Below, piece after piece: positions 43,024 through 52,047 of a DNA stretch of 64,000 bases. Source of the stretch: Pirellulales bacterium (GTDB lineage Bacteria; Planctomycetota; Planctomycetia; Pirellulales; JAEUIK01). Numbering within the stretch: position 1 is the stretch's first letter; every line of letters starts with the position of its first letter. Made by a program: the position numbers and the translations under genes. Where the stretch lies: contig JAHBXR010000002.1 in NCBI GenBank assembly GCA_019636335.1, forward strand, positions 62,001-126,000, written 5' to 3'. The notes under the pieces are model-generated. The model did not search any database. It was not told where the DNA came from and was given only the letters and a program-made list of their open reading frames with translations.

Positions 43024-43711
43024 TGTGTGTCACCAGCAAGAAAGAAAAAAAACTCGTGGACGTACCTCTAGCGCATGGCAACCTCCTTCGCGGGAGAGCC
43101 CGATCGATCGCAGGGAAGAAGTAGGAAAAGACGGGACCGCGACAACGCGGCCGGCGAGCAGGCGGGAGGCTGGCTAGCGCAGTCAAAGGCGACCATCGAC
43201 GCGCCAACCGCGCTCGCAGCTCAAGCCAGCGCGAACGTGCGGCACAGGTCGATGCAGTCGACTAGGTAGGTGGCACGGTGGTGTTCCGCACCCTCATCGC
43301 ATGAGCAAACTCCAATCGATACGTTCGCGGTCGTTCGATCGGGGCGCGCAGCGCCCCACGTCGAAGCGGCTACGAGCTAGCGCTGGATAGAAAGCGATGC
43401 GCACCCGGCGCAATCACGAATCCAGGCTTGCGATGGCGGGCATCCGTGCGGAAATCATGGAACGTGAATGTCGCATGAAGCAGACGAGCGCGCAGCGCCG
43501 CCGCCACAAGACATTCCGGAAAAGTGCTGGCTAGGAGAGGCCTAGCGGGCGAGACTCAATCTCAACACGACCGATTCTAGTCAGCGATGCAGTCGAGTCA
43601 ACCGCCCATTTTGGAAAAACATCGCAGATTCTGCCCCAAGCTCCGCCGCCACGACGAGGTGCTTGCCGAGGTATCGTCATTGTTTACTACGCAGGTATGC
43701 GAATGCCACGC
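43024..43711. other. Gene-free stretch upstream of the PEP-CTERM gene
   Basis: 688 bp without a credible gene. An A-rich patch (AAGAAAAAAAACTC, about 43045-43060) lies near the PEP-CTERM start and may be part of its promoter. The remainder has no family-like frame, hairpin or repeat that I can support. Confidence 0.4.
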
Positions 43712-44917
43712 TCAATCGAAGTCGGGACCGGTGGCCAGCCGCACGCGCGCTTCGTCGGCCCAGGGACTCTCCGGGGCAAGCTGCGAAAAACGGCGCCAGT
43801 GCTGCTCGGCCTCGTCCGCTTGGCCGGCAAGGTCGAGCAAGCGCGCCAGATGATAATGCGCGTCGGGAAAATCCTCGTACATGGCGATCGCCCCGCGGAA
43901 GGCCGCCTCGGCCAGATCCGTCCGTCCCAGTTCCTCGAGCACGCACCCCAGGTTTGCCCGCGCTTCGACGTAGTCTTCGTCGAGCTCGAGCGCCATCGAA
44001 TACCGCTCGCGCGCCGCACTGAGATCCCCCAGGCGATAGAGCAACTCGGCCAGCCGAAAACAGACTTCGGCATTCGGGCCGCCTGCCGCCAACACCGCGC
44101 GATACGCTTCGGCGGCCCCCTCCAGATCCCCCGCGTCGTCCAACTCCTCGGCCGCGGAGAACATCGCCTCGGGCGTATCCGCGTAGCCTGCGCTGGCTAC
44201 ATCCAGCACGGCCGGTTCGGCATCGACGGCCGCGGCGTCGAAATCGAAGCGAAGTTGCCCACCGGGCTCGAGCAGCCCCTCCCCCTGCCGCAGCAGCAGT
44301 TCCTTGCCCGCCAGAATGATCGGCAGTTGCGCGAGGGGGCGTTCGACGTCGGGCAGAAATCGCGCGAGCGCCGCCAGCTTGCGCTCGAGCGCCTGGGGCG
44401 AGACCCCCGCCGCCAGCACTTCGGCCAGGCGACGCGCCGTGGTGACTTCTTGAAAGTCGAAGTAGGGCAGACGCCGCACCTCGCGCAGCGGTTGAATCAG
44501 TCCCCGGCGGTGCCAGCGGCGTATCGTGGCGACCGGCACTCCGACCAGACCCGCGAGCATGGCCGGCGTGTAGAGCCGGCGCACATCCCGCTCGTCGTCA
44601 ACCATGCCCAGGCGGCGCCATAAGTCGGACTCGCGCAGCACCTCGAGGGTGCCTTGCTCGGCCGCCGTGCGCAGAACCCCCTCGAGCACGTCGACCGGTT
44701 CGTCGACCGCCGCCAGCGGAAAGCCTTCCTCGCCGACGACGACCAACTCGGTCTCGGCATCGGCCACTTCGACGGCAATGGCGCCGTGCGAACGCACGAG
44801 TTGCTGCGCTTCGCGCTTCGACATGCCCGCCAGTCGACCCACGAACGCCACGCGTCGACCGGCCAGCGAAGGCTCGTCATCGATCGGTCGACCAAGGGGT
44901 GTCGAGGGGGCGTTCAT
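43712..44917 (-). CDS. BRCT, MerR-type HTH and TPR fusion protein
   Basis: A 401-residue protein with three parts. Residues 17-95 are a BRCT-like domain (SLAGRRVAFVGRLAGMSKRE, then LVRSHGAIAVEVADAETELV). Residues about 115-185 are a MerR-type winged helix (LYTPAMLAGLVGVPVATIRR then WHRRGLIQPL). Residues 245-395 are TPR repeats (EAYRAVLAAGGPNAEVCFRL, ALELDEDYVEARANLGCVLEE). It looks like a DNA-binding scaffold, perhaps linking damage sensing or chromatin to other proteins. No partner gene is adjacent, and the function is unknown. Confidence 0.8.
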   Translation of the reverse strand: MNAPSTPLGRPIDDEPSLAGRRVAFVGRLAGMSKREAQQLVRSHGAIAVEVADAETELVVVGEEGFPLAAVDEPVDVLEGVLRTAAEQGTLEVLRESDLWRRLGMVDDERDVRRLYTPAMLAGLVGVPVATIRRWHRRGLIQPLREVRRLPYFDFQEVTTARRLAEVLAAGVSPQALERKLAALARFLPDVERPLAQLPIILAGKELLLRQGEGLLEPGGQLRFDFDAAAVDAEPAVLDVASAGYADTPEAMFSAAEELDDAGDLEGAAEAYRAVLAAGGPNAEVCFRLAELLYRLGDLSAARERYSMALELDEDYVEARANLGCVLEELGRTDLAEAAFRGAIAMYEDFPDAHYHLARLLDLAGQADEAEQHWRRFSQLAPESPWADEARVRLATGPDFD

Positions 44918-45068
44918 GCCGGAAGTATGGCGCGGGCCAGGGCGAGGCTTGTTTCGCGAACGCAGTCTCGGTGCAGTCTCGCGCTGTTATGCCCGACTGT
45001 CAACGCCGCGGGGTCCGTGGTCAGGGGTGGTTTACCGCTCGGTTTGAAGAGGACCTGGCTGCTCGGCG

Positions 45069-45109
45069 CAAAAGAAGCGGGGCACAAGTCGTGATGGACT
45101 TGTGCCCCG
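45069..45109 (-). terminator. Terminator of the YTV-type wall protein gene
   Basis: On the minus strand a perfect 13-bp stem (CGGGGCACAAGTC with its complement, 6-nt loop) is followed by CTTCTTTT. It lies about 45 bp downstream of the wall protein stop. It fits an intrinsic terminator with a somewhat weak T-tract. Confidence 0.65.
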
Positions 45110-45151
45110 GACGCTGGTTCGTGATGTTTCCTGCTGCCGTGCGGCTGAGGA

Positions 45152-46573
45152 TCAGGCACTGCGCGGAGGGTCCGGCTGCGTCTCTTCGTCTTGCGGCTCG
45201 GGCACGTTCTCGTGGTTGGGGATCGCCGGTTGTCGGGTCGGCTCGCCCGTGCCGGGCGTCGTCCGCGACGGCGGGTTCGTGCTCGGTGGCGGCGTGGCCG
45301 GGGTCGGTTCGCTACGGCTCGGCTCATACGTCGAGGGATTCGACGTCGAGGGGGCCGGAACCCAGTTCGCGGGGGGCAGCGAGCCCGCCGAGCAGTCGGG
45401 TTCGACCATCGACACCTGCGGCGTGACCTCGACCCAGCGATAGCTGGTACGGGGCACGCGGTACGTGTACACCACCGGCTCGCGACGCTCGACGCAGCGC
45501 GGCACGCGCACCGTTTCGACCACCGCTTCCTGGCGGCAGACGCGGACCGGAACCTGCTCGACGCGATCTTCGTACTCGACGCGGCACGTCGTCACCGGCA
45601 CGCGGCGGACGCATTCTTCTTCCACCATGCGGCAAACCTGCACGGGCGTCTGCTGCTCGACACGCTCGACCACCTGGCGGCAGACCGTGTACGGAATCTT
45701 GCGGACCTGCTCTTCCTGCACCATGCGGCAGACCTGCACCGGCACCTTGCGGACGCACTGCTCATCGACGACGCGGCAGACCTGCACCGGCACCTTTTGC
45801 ACGACGACGCGTTGCACCATCGTCGTCTGCGGAATCTGCTGGGCGACCACGTTCGGCTGCCAGACGCGAGCCACCTGGTAGCTGCCTGGTCCCTGCACCG
45901 GTACCCAGACCAATCCGCCCCCCTGCTGGCTGACGGCGCCCGTGCAGGGATCCACCACGCAGCTCTTGGGCTGCCACATGAGCTTGTTGCACACGCGGCC
46001 CGGGCTGTAGGTCTGCACGTTCTGGAAGCAACCTTGATCGACCATCTGCGTGCGGAAGGTGGTCACCGGCTCGCAGACCACCGATTGCTGTTCTTGTTCG
46101 ACCGTCTCCATCACCTGGCGGCGGACGGTGTAGGCCTCTTCGCGCTCTTGCGTCTCCCAGACGGGGCGCGAGACCACGTAGCGTTCCTCGCGCTCGGCCG
46201 TTTCGTAAACGTTGCGCACCTGGTTGTAGCTGGTGTCGCGCACCTGCGTTTCCCACACGGGACGCAGCACTTTGTAGCGCTCTTCCCGCTCGCTGGTTTC
46301 TTGCACGGGGCGGGCCACTGTGTAGCGGCGCTCGCGCATCTCCGTCTCCCAGACGGGACGATACGACGTCACCTGGCGTTCGTCATAGACGATCTCGTTC
46401 GAGATACGGTATGCCGTCGTCTGACGCTCCTCGTAGGCGGTCTCGCTCACGAGACGCCACGTGCGCTCCGAGCAGACCGCGCAGCCTCCGCAGCCGTCGC
46501 ACGCCTGGACGGCGCCCGGCAGCCACGAGTTCAACACCAGCACCAGCAACGACCATGTCAGAGTTGCACGCAT
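45152..46573 (-). CDS. Secreted YTV-type repeat protein, cysteine-rich wall protein
   Basis: A 473-residue exported protein with a signal peptide (WSLLVLVLNSWLPGAVQA) and a Cys cluster at the mature start (CDGCGGCAVC). Residues about 35-170 are YTV-type repeats (RRYTVARPVQETSEREERY, YKVLRPVWETQ, EAYTVRRQVMETVEQ). Residues about 255-395 are another repeat built on VPVQVCR(M/V)V-E--VRKVP with one Cys per unit. The C-terminus is Pro/Ser/Thr-rich. YTV proteins are known cell-wall proteins of planctomycetes held by disulfides. The ATG start gives a normal signal peptide; a terminator follows. Confidence 0.85.
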   Translation of the reverse strand: MRATLTWSLLVLVLNSWLPGAVQACDGCGGCAVCSERTWRLVSETAYEERQTTAYRISNEIVYDERQVTSYRPVWETEMRERRYTVARPVQETSEREERYKVLRPVWETQVRDTSYNQVRNVYETAEREERYVVSRPVWETQEREEAYTVRRQVMETVEQEQQSVVCEPVTTFRTQMVDQGCFQNVQTYSPGRVCNKLMWQPKSCVVDPCTGAVSQQGGGLVWVPVQGPGSYQVARVWQPNVVAQQIPQTTMVQRVVVQKVPVQVCRVVDEQCVRKVPVQVCRMVQEEQVRKIPYTVCRQVVERVEQQTPVQVCRMVEEECVRRVPVTTCRVEYEDRVEQVPVRVCRQEAVVETVRVPRCVERREPVVYTYRVPRTSYRWVEVTPQVSMVEPDCSAGSLPPANWVPAPSTSNPSTYEPSRSEPTPATPPPSTNPPSRTTPGTGEPTRQPAIPNHENVPEPQDEETQPDPPRSA

Positions 46574-46852
46574 ACCAACCTCACTTGCCCCCCGTCGCGA
46601 CACGGCCATTCACAGTGGCGGCGCGGACAGGACTCGAAGCGGACTTGAAACGACACCTCACCCACATCTCAGGGCTCGCGCGGGTTTCGGCTGGCCGACC
46701 GCCGCCGGAGCGACGTCACAGATTCGGCGCAGAACCCACCTTGCGCGAGCCATCATGAGAGTCTGGCCGACGATTCGTCACCCAGCAAACAGAAAAGTTT
46801 AACATGCGCGCGGTGGCCACTTGCAACTTCCACTGCGGCAAGGAGTTGCGAG

Positions 46853-47029
46853 ATGAAAGATTTGTTGAAGTTCGCGAAAAAAGCGGCCGATGGGCCGCTG
46901 CGCGTCGTCGAACGCAACTATTTGCCAAATCGCTATTTACGACCTAGTGTCGTGAATCTCGCTAGCACTGGACATCTGGTCACTGCCGTCCCCGAATTGC
47001 GTGTTTGGCACGCGAGTTCGTCTCAATAA
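46853..47029 (+). CDS. Possible small protein of 58 residues
   Basis: A short reading frame with a strong ribosome site: AAGGAG seven bases before ATG 46853. The product begins MKDLLKFAKKAADGPLRVVE, a basic amphipathic helix, then NYLPNRYLRPSVVNLASTGH. No family resemblance is known to me. It lies in the otherwise gene-free interval between the wall-protein gene and the bacterioferritin-like gene. It may be a real small protein or chance. Confidence 0.35.
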   Translation: MKDLLKFAKKAADGPLRVVERNYLPNRYLRPSVVNLASTGHLVTAVPELRVWHASSSQ

Positions 47030-47124
47030 GGGGGGGCGAGCGCCGCGGTCGAGGGCCTCGACCGCCGGCATTTGCCCCAGTTCATACACTCCCCAGGTAG
47101 ACGAAATACCCACGCGGTAGACGA

Positions 47125-47580
47125 TCAAGCCGCGTATTCTTTGAGGAAGCCCTTGAACAAAATCAGGTGCTCTTCCTCATCGGCCAGCAGGCGGATGCAG
47201 AGATCCTGCGTGACGTAGTCCTCTCCCTCGACCGCCTTGATGATCTTCTTGTACTGCGCGATCGCTCCTTCTTCGGCGTCGATCACGGCCTTGATCACCG
47301 AGACGAGATCGGTCGACTTCTCGGCCGGCTGCAAGCTCTTCTGATCGAACTCGAGCGCGAGCGAGCCCGGCAGCTTGCCACCGAGCTGCTTGATGCGATT
47401 GCCAAGCTGCTGCGCGTGCCCCAACTCGGCCGCGATGTCGGCGCCGAGCGACTTTTTGATCTCTTCGGCACGCACGCCGTCAGGATTGATGCTCGCCTGC
47501 AGGTAGTTGATGACCGTTTCCAACTCCATGCAGTACGACTTCGTCAGCATGGCGACGATTTCTTGCGCGGTGATGGCCAT
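47125..47580 (-). CDS. Bacterioferritin-like di-iron protein
   Basis: A 151-residue four-helix protein of the ferritin superfamily. Likely iron ligands are in YCMELETVINYLQ (Glu), IAAELGHAQQLGNRIK (Glu and His), VIDAEEGAIAQYKK (Glu) and LLADEEEHLILFK (Glu and His). It should bind a di-iron centre for iron storage or oxidation of ferrous iron with peroxide or oxygen. The length is close to bacterioferritin; a heme-binding Met is not evident. It is transcribed alone. Confidence 0.85.
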   Translation of the reverse strand: MAITAQEIVAMLTKSYCMELETVINYLQASINPDGVRAEEIKKSLGADIAAELGHAQQLGNRIKQLGGKLPGSLALEFDQKSLQPAEKSTDLVSVIKAVIDAEEGAIAQYKKIIKAVEGEDYVTQDLCIRLLADEEEHLILFKGFLKEYAA

Positions 47581-47654
47581 GACCTACCTCCTCGAAGTGT
47601 GAGTGTTCGTACGCGTTCCCGTCCACGTTTCTCGCTGCAAGCAAGTCGCGAGCA

Positions 47655-48668
47655 CTAGGGTGCCGTTGCGGTTGCTTGTCGACCGTTCATCCGTTGCACG
47701 ACTTCCAGCGCGGCGACGCTGATCTGCTTGATTTCCGATTTCGTCAGCGCCTCGAGCGGCGCGTCGAGCGCCGTCAGATCGGCCCCGGGATTCTTCTCGC
47801 TCAATTGATCGGTTGCTTGCAAGGCGCTCAGCACGATCGAAAGCCGCAGAATCTCGCGGTCGCGCTCCCCCACATCCTCGCCGGCGATCACGACGACCTC
47901 TTCCGGATCGAGCATTTCGGACAGCAGCGGGACCGCCGCCGCGTCGCCATGGCGCGCCAAACCCGTCGCCGCGTTGTAGCGGACGTTCGGCGTGCCGTCG
48001 TTGAGCAATTGCCGCAGTCGGGCCAGTGCCTCGGGTTGCCCGCCGACCCCCAGGGCATAGGCGGCCGCCGAACGTACCGCGGCCTCGCTGTCGCTCGACA
48101 GCTCGAGCAACGAGGCGAGCAAACCCGTGCGATCTTCATTTTCCGACAGATTGCCGGCCTGCACGGCGAGCGCTTGCACGGCCGCTTCACGGACGGCGAC
48201 ATTCTGATCTCCGCCGGTCGAGCCCGCCGTTTTCAACAGCGCCTCGCGCGCGGCCGGCACGTTGATTTGCCCCAAGGCCCGGCAGAGAAACACGCGGAGC
48301 CGAATATCTTCCATGTCGCCGTGCTCGGCGCTGGCGGCCACCTCGGCGTCGAGCAACGCGGCCAGGTCGCGGGCAAACCCTTCATCCTTTTTCAACGGAT
48401 GATCGGGCTGCTGCAGCGCGTTCGCCAGGTTCACCGCCGTCTGCCAGCGCGCGGTATTGTCGCGCTTGAGGGCCTGGATGTACCCCGTGGCATCTTCCTG
48501 GCTCATATGGGCCAGCCAGTTGAACATCAGCCACACGGCCACGATGATCGACACGATCACGGCCGGCACAACGAAGAGTTGCACGATAAAGCCCGCGTTC
48601 GGCGGCTCGACCGGCGGCAAGGCGTCGTCGGGCGACATCGAAGGGGGGACATCGGGGGGCTGGGTCAT
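47655..48668 (-). CDS. Membrane-anchored HEAT-repeat protein
   Basis: A 337-residue protein. After a Pro-rich cytoplasmic tail (residues 1-26) one membrane helix (VQLFVVPAVIVSIIVAVWLM) anchors it. Residues 60-290 are HEAT repeats (AVREAAVQALAVQAG, AAVRSAAAYALGVGG, NVRYNAATGLARHGD). The layout indicates a scaffold protein on the membrane, with no enzymatic motif. It is the first gene upstream of the ferritin-like one on the same strand, 75 bp away, but a functional link is not evident. Confidence 0.75.
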   Translation of the reverse strand: MTQPPDVPPSMSPDDALPPVEPPNAGFIVQLFVVPAVIVSIIVAVWLMFNWLAHMSQEDATGYIQALKRDNTARWQTAVNLANALQQPDHPLKKDEGFARDLAALLDAEVAASAEHGDMEDIRLRVFLCRALGQINVPAAREALLKTAGSTGGDQNVAVREAAVQALAVQAGNLSENEDRTGLLASLLELSSDSEAAVRSAAAYALGVGGQPEALARLRQLLNDGTPNVRYNAATGLARHGDAAAVPLLSEMLDPEEVVVIAGEDVGERDREILRLSIVLSALQATDQLSEKNPGADLTALDAPLEALTKSEIKQISVAALEVVQRMNGRQATATAP

Positions 48669-48889
48669 GCCTGCGCTCAGCTTTCCACGGAGCCCGCCGT
48701 CAAGGGGCGCGCAACATCAGCCGGCGAAGGACCGCGCGGCCTGCTTCCCTCTAGGACGACGAGAGTCGCGTGCGGGCCAACAGATCGGCGCCGGTGACGC
48801 AACTACGCTAAGTTTAGGAGGGGACGGGGGGGCGTCAACCCGCACCGGTGGCCCCCTCGGCAGACCACAACCCCGGGACAGTACCGCGG

Positions 48890-49615
48890 ATGAAGCTCGT
48901 CGATCGAACGCTCGCCACCCCCGAGCAAAACCTGGCGCTCGACGAAGCGCTCCTCGACGTGGCCGAGTCGTCGCGCGGGGCGCTGGAGTTTCTCAGACTC
49001 TGGGAAGCCACCGCGCCGGTCGTCGTGCTAGGGCGCTCGACGCAGGTTGGCGTGGAAGTGAATCTCGCGCGCTGCCACGAGCGAGACGTGCCGGTCCTAC
49101 GCCGCACGAGCGGTGGGGCCACCATCGTCGCCGGCCCGGGATGCCTCATGTACGCCGTGGTCCTCTCCGCCGTGCGGCGACCCACCTTGAGCAGCCTGGC
49201 CGGCGCGCACCTGGTGGTGCTCGAAACTCTCCTGGCGGCGATCGCGCCGCTCGTCCCCGGCATCGCGCGCGCCGGCACCAGCGATCTGGCGCTTGGCAAT
49301 CGCAAATTCTCGGGCAACAGTCTCCGCGTCAAACGCAGCCACGTCCTGTATCACGGCACGCTGCTCTACGACTTCGATTTGCCGCTAGTGGCAGACTTGC
49401 TGCGGACTCCTCCCCGCGTTCCCGACTATCGCGCCGGACGCAGCCACGAGGAGTTCATCGCGAATCTGCCCGTCACCGCAGAGACGCTACGCCAAGCGCT
49501 CACGCGGGCCTGGCGCGCCGAGGCAGGCGATCTCGACGAGCAAGAACTGACGCGGCGCGTCGCTGCGCTGGTGGCCGAAAAATACTCGCGCGACGCGTGG
49601 AACTTCGCCCTCTGA
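48890..49615 (+). CDS. Lipoate-protein ligase-like protein
   Basis: A 241-residue protein of the biotin/lipoate ligase family. It has LWEATAPVVVLGRSTQVG, the RRTSGGATIVAGPG loop (the equivalent of the lipoate ligase RRxSGGGxV), NRKFSGNSLRVKRSHVLYHG with the Lys that binds the lipoyl-AMP, and a DLLRTPPRVPDYRAGRS C-terminal part. It should attach lipoate, or transfer an octanoyl or lipoyl group, to 2-oxoacid dehydrogenase or GcvH proteins. ATG 48890 is preferred to the upstream codon at 48848. There is no other lipoate gene nearby. Confidence 0.88.
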   Translation: MKLVDRTLATPEQNLALDEALLDVAESSRGALEFLRLWEATAPVVVLGRSTQVGVEVNLARCHERDVPVLRRTSGGATIVAGPGCLMYAVVLSAVRRPTLSSLAGAHLVVLETLLAAIAPLVPGIARAGTSDLALGNRKFSGNSLRVKRSHVLYHGTLLYDFDLPLVADLLRTPPRVPDYRAGRSHEEFIANLPVTAETLRQALTRAWRAEAGDLDEQELTRRVAALVAEKYSRDAWNFAL

Positions 49616-49683
49616 AACGTGCCACATGGCTCGGCCGGCCTTCGCCGAAATGACAGGTAGCGACAAGTGCCGGCACGCTGCGG

Positions 49684-51981
49684 CTACACGAAGCCCCAAC
49701 GCTTGCGCAAAAACCACTCGGTGCCCAGCAGGCCGACGAACAGCAGGAAGAAGGGCCACGAGTCCCACATCGTCTCGCGGCGTTCGATTTCGACCTCGAG
49801 TTGCTCGGGATACCGCTGCAGCTCTTCGATCAATCCCGGTAGCTCCTCGGCCGCCAGCGCCTTGCCGCCGGAGATCGAGGCGAGGGTTGCCAACAACGTG
49901 GGATCGGCCACGGGGTTTTCCAGTTCGAGATCTTCTTCGAAGACGAGGAAGCGCGCGTGCGTCGTCCCCAGCGATGTGCCGCCGCGCCGCGCGGCGACCG
50001 AGATGGTGTAGTCGCCGGCCTTCGACGTAGCGAGAAACACGCCCCGCTCCCCCGTCGCGCTGTTCGTGGCGCGTACGCGCTGCTTGCTGCCGTCGGGCGC
50101 CGCGACCTCGACCTCGAACTCGGCGTCATCGACTCGGTCGCCCTGGCCGTCGCGTGCCCCCAGCTCGAACTCGACCCGCTGACCGCGCGAGAAGCGGCGC
50201 GAGTCGAGCCGCACCCAGACCTCGCCGTCCGACGATTCGTCCTTGTGCGCCAGCCACAGCACGATCTGTCGCCAGAAGCGACGATGCTCGTCTTCGAATC
50301 CTTCCAGCGCCCAGCGCCAGGTCGAATCTCCCGCAAAGCAGAGCACGCGGCCGCGCTCGAGCCCCTGGGCCACGAGGAGCGGATCTCCCGCTTCGCTCTC
50401 GGCCAGCACGTTGGCGCCGGGTTTCAAGCCGCGGAAACGATTCGCTCCGCCGGGCAACGGCGGCAGGTTGGCCCACACGCTCGAGCTTTGCCCCGCTTCG
50501 CCCAGTCGCAGGATGAAATGCCCCTCGGCCAGCTTCGTCGGCCGCAGCTTGGGGGGACCGGACAAGTGCAGGTCGGGGCTGAGCGGTTCATGAAAATTCT
50601 GCCGCTCGAGATCCGTCATCACGATCGGCAGCACATCGGCCAGGGCTGTCTTTTGATAACCGCCCGGGCCGAAGCTATGCACGCCGCCGATCATGATCAG
50701 CCCGGCCCCGCGTCGCACCGCATCGGCCAGGTTCGTCAACTCGGCGTCGTCGAACGCCGTCGAATCGAGATCGCCCAGAATGTACACGTCGTACTTGCCC
50801 GGCTTGAAGCGTTCGGCAAAGTCGGGGGGCCGCGTCTCGCGCCGTTCCGCATTCACGCGCACGGCGTCGACCTTGATGTTGGGCGAGCTGGCCAGCGCGC
50901 GGATCAGGTAGGGCATCTCGGGCCGGATGGCCCCCTCGACGTACAAGACGTTGACGCCTCCTTTAAGCACGTTCACGAAGGTCGCCAACTCGTTGTTCGA
51001 CGTGAGCGATTCCCCCGGCTGCGGCACCGCGCGCAGAATCATCTTGAATTCGCCCGGCAGAACCGGCACGTGATCGAGCTCGAGATGCAACTGCTCGCCC
51101 TGTTCGACCACCCGGTAGGTCTTCTGCGAGACGACCTCCATTTTGCCCGGCGCCGATTCGAACAGCAGCTCGACGGGCACATCGCGATTGACCAGCCCCT
51201 CGACGCGCGCCGTGGCGGTGGCCGTGAGCCGGTTCTTCACGAAGATCGGCTGCGTCGCCACGAGATCGCGCAAGGCGATATCGCGCCGTTCGCCGCTCGA
51301 GGTCGTCGAGCCCAGGGCGAAGGCATACAACGGGTAGCCAAGATCGGCCAGGCGCCGCGCCGCGATCTGCGGCGGTACGTCGCGCGGGGCGTACGCCCGT
51401 TGTGCCCCATCGCTCATCAAGATCACGCCCGCCAGTCGTTTCCCCGCCTCGCGCTGCATGACTTGCTCGAGCACGTAGCCGAGCGCCGTTTCTTCACCCT
51501 CGGGCGCGGCCCAGTTTTCTTTATCCTTCGAGCTGGCAGGCGATCCGTCCTCCTCCGCGGAAAAAGTGTCGCTCAATTCTTCCCACGGCACCTCGCGCGC
51601 CTCGGCGTCGATCGTGTAAGCGCGCAGCTCGAGATCGTCTCCCAACGTATCGAATTCCGGCAGGGCATCGGCCACGGCCGCCCAAAGCGAGCTCCACCGC
51701 GTGCTCCCTCCCAATCCATCGGCCACCTGCATGCTGCGCGAGCGGTCCAGGAGCAGCACCAGCGTGGCCGATTGCTGCTTGACGCTCGTGTAGACCACCG
51801 TCGGTCGCAGCATGGCGACCAGCAACAGCAGAATCGAAGTGGCACGCAAGATGCCCAACACGCGACGTCGGCGCACCGTCCCCCGGTCGCCAACCGGCGC
51901 CCACCACAGCAACGCCACCAGCGCCGCCGCGACCAGCACGACGAAGAGGTAGCCGCCAACAGGTATGAGGGACAATCGCAT
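49684..51981 (-). CDS. Large membrane VWA and glutamine amidotransferase-like protein
   Basis: A 765-residue protein with N-terminal membrane helices (GYLFVVLVAAALVALLWWA; ILLLLVAMLRPTVVY). A von Willebrand A domain has the MIDAS sequence LLLDRSRSM and the SDG site (VILMSDGAQ). A Class I glutamine amidotransferase-like fold occupies about residues 385-560 (DVYILGDLDSTAFDD, GGVHSFGPGGYQKTALADVL). A C-terminal beta part and a final helix (PFFLLFVGLLGTEWFL) follow. It is the last gene of the MoxR/DUF58/BatA-type operon, which seems to build a membrane-linked protein assembly; the precise role is unknown. Confidence 0.85.
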   Translation of the reverse strand: MRLSLIPVGGYLFVVLVAAALVALLWWAPVGDRGTVRRRRVLGILRATSILLLLVAMLRPTVVYTSVKQQSATLVLLLDRSRSMQVADGLGGSTRWSSLWAAVADALPEFDTLGDDLELRAYTIDAEAREVPWEELSDTFSAEEDGSPASSKDKENWAAPEGEETALGYVLEQVMQREAGKRLAGVILMSDGAQRAYAPRDVPPQIAARRLADLGYPLYAFALGSTTSSGERRDIALRDLVATQPIFVKNRLTATATARVEGLVNRDVPVELLFESAPGKMEVVSQKTYRVVEQGEQLHLELDHVPVLPGEFKMILRAVPQPGESLTSNNELATFVNVLKGGVNVLYVEGAIRPEMPYLIRALASSPNIKVDAVRVNAERRETRPPDFAERFKPGKYDVYILGDLDSTAFDDAELTNLADAVRRGAGLIMIGGVHSFGPGGYQKTALADVLPIVMTDLERQNFHEPLSPDLHLSGPPKLRPTKLAEGHFILRLGEAGQSSSVWANLPPLPGGANRFRGLKPGANVLAESEAGDPLLVAQGLERGRVLCFAGDSTWRWALEGFEDEHRRFWRQIVLWLAHKDESSDGEVWVRLDSRRFSRGQRVEFELGARDGQGDRVDDAEFEVEVAAPDGSKQRVRATNSATGERGVFLATSKAGDYTISVAARRGGTSLGTTHARFLVFEEDLELENPVADPTLLATLASISGGKALAAEELPGLIEELQRYPEQLEVEIERRETMWDSWPFFLLFVGLLGTEWFLRKRWGFV

Positions 51982-52047
51982 GCTAATCGAGTCGAGAACA
52001 GGTACTCAGAACGCCACGTTTCTTGCTCCGATGTTTGCCCCTTACTT

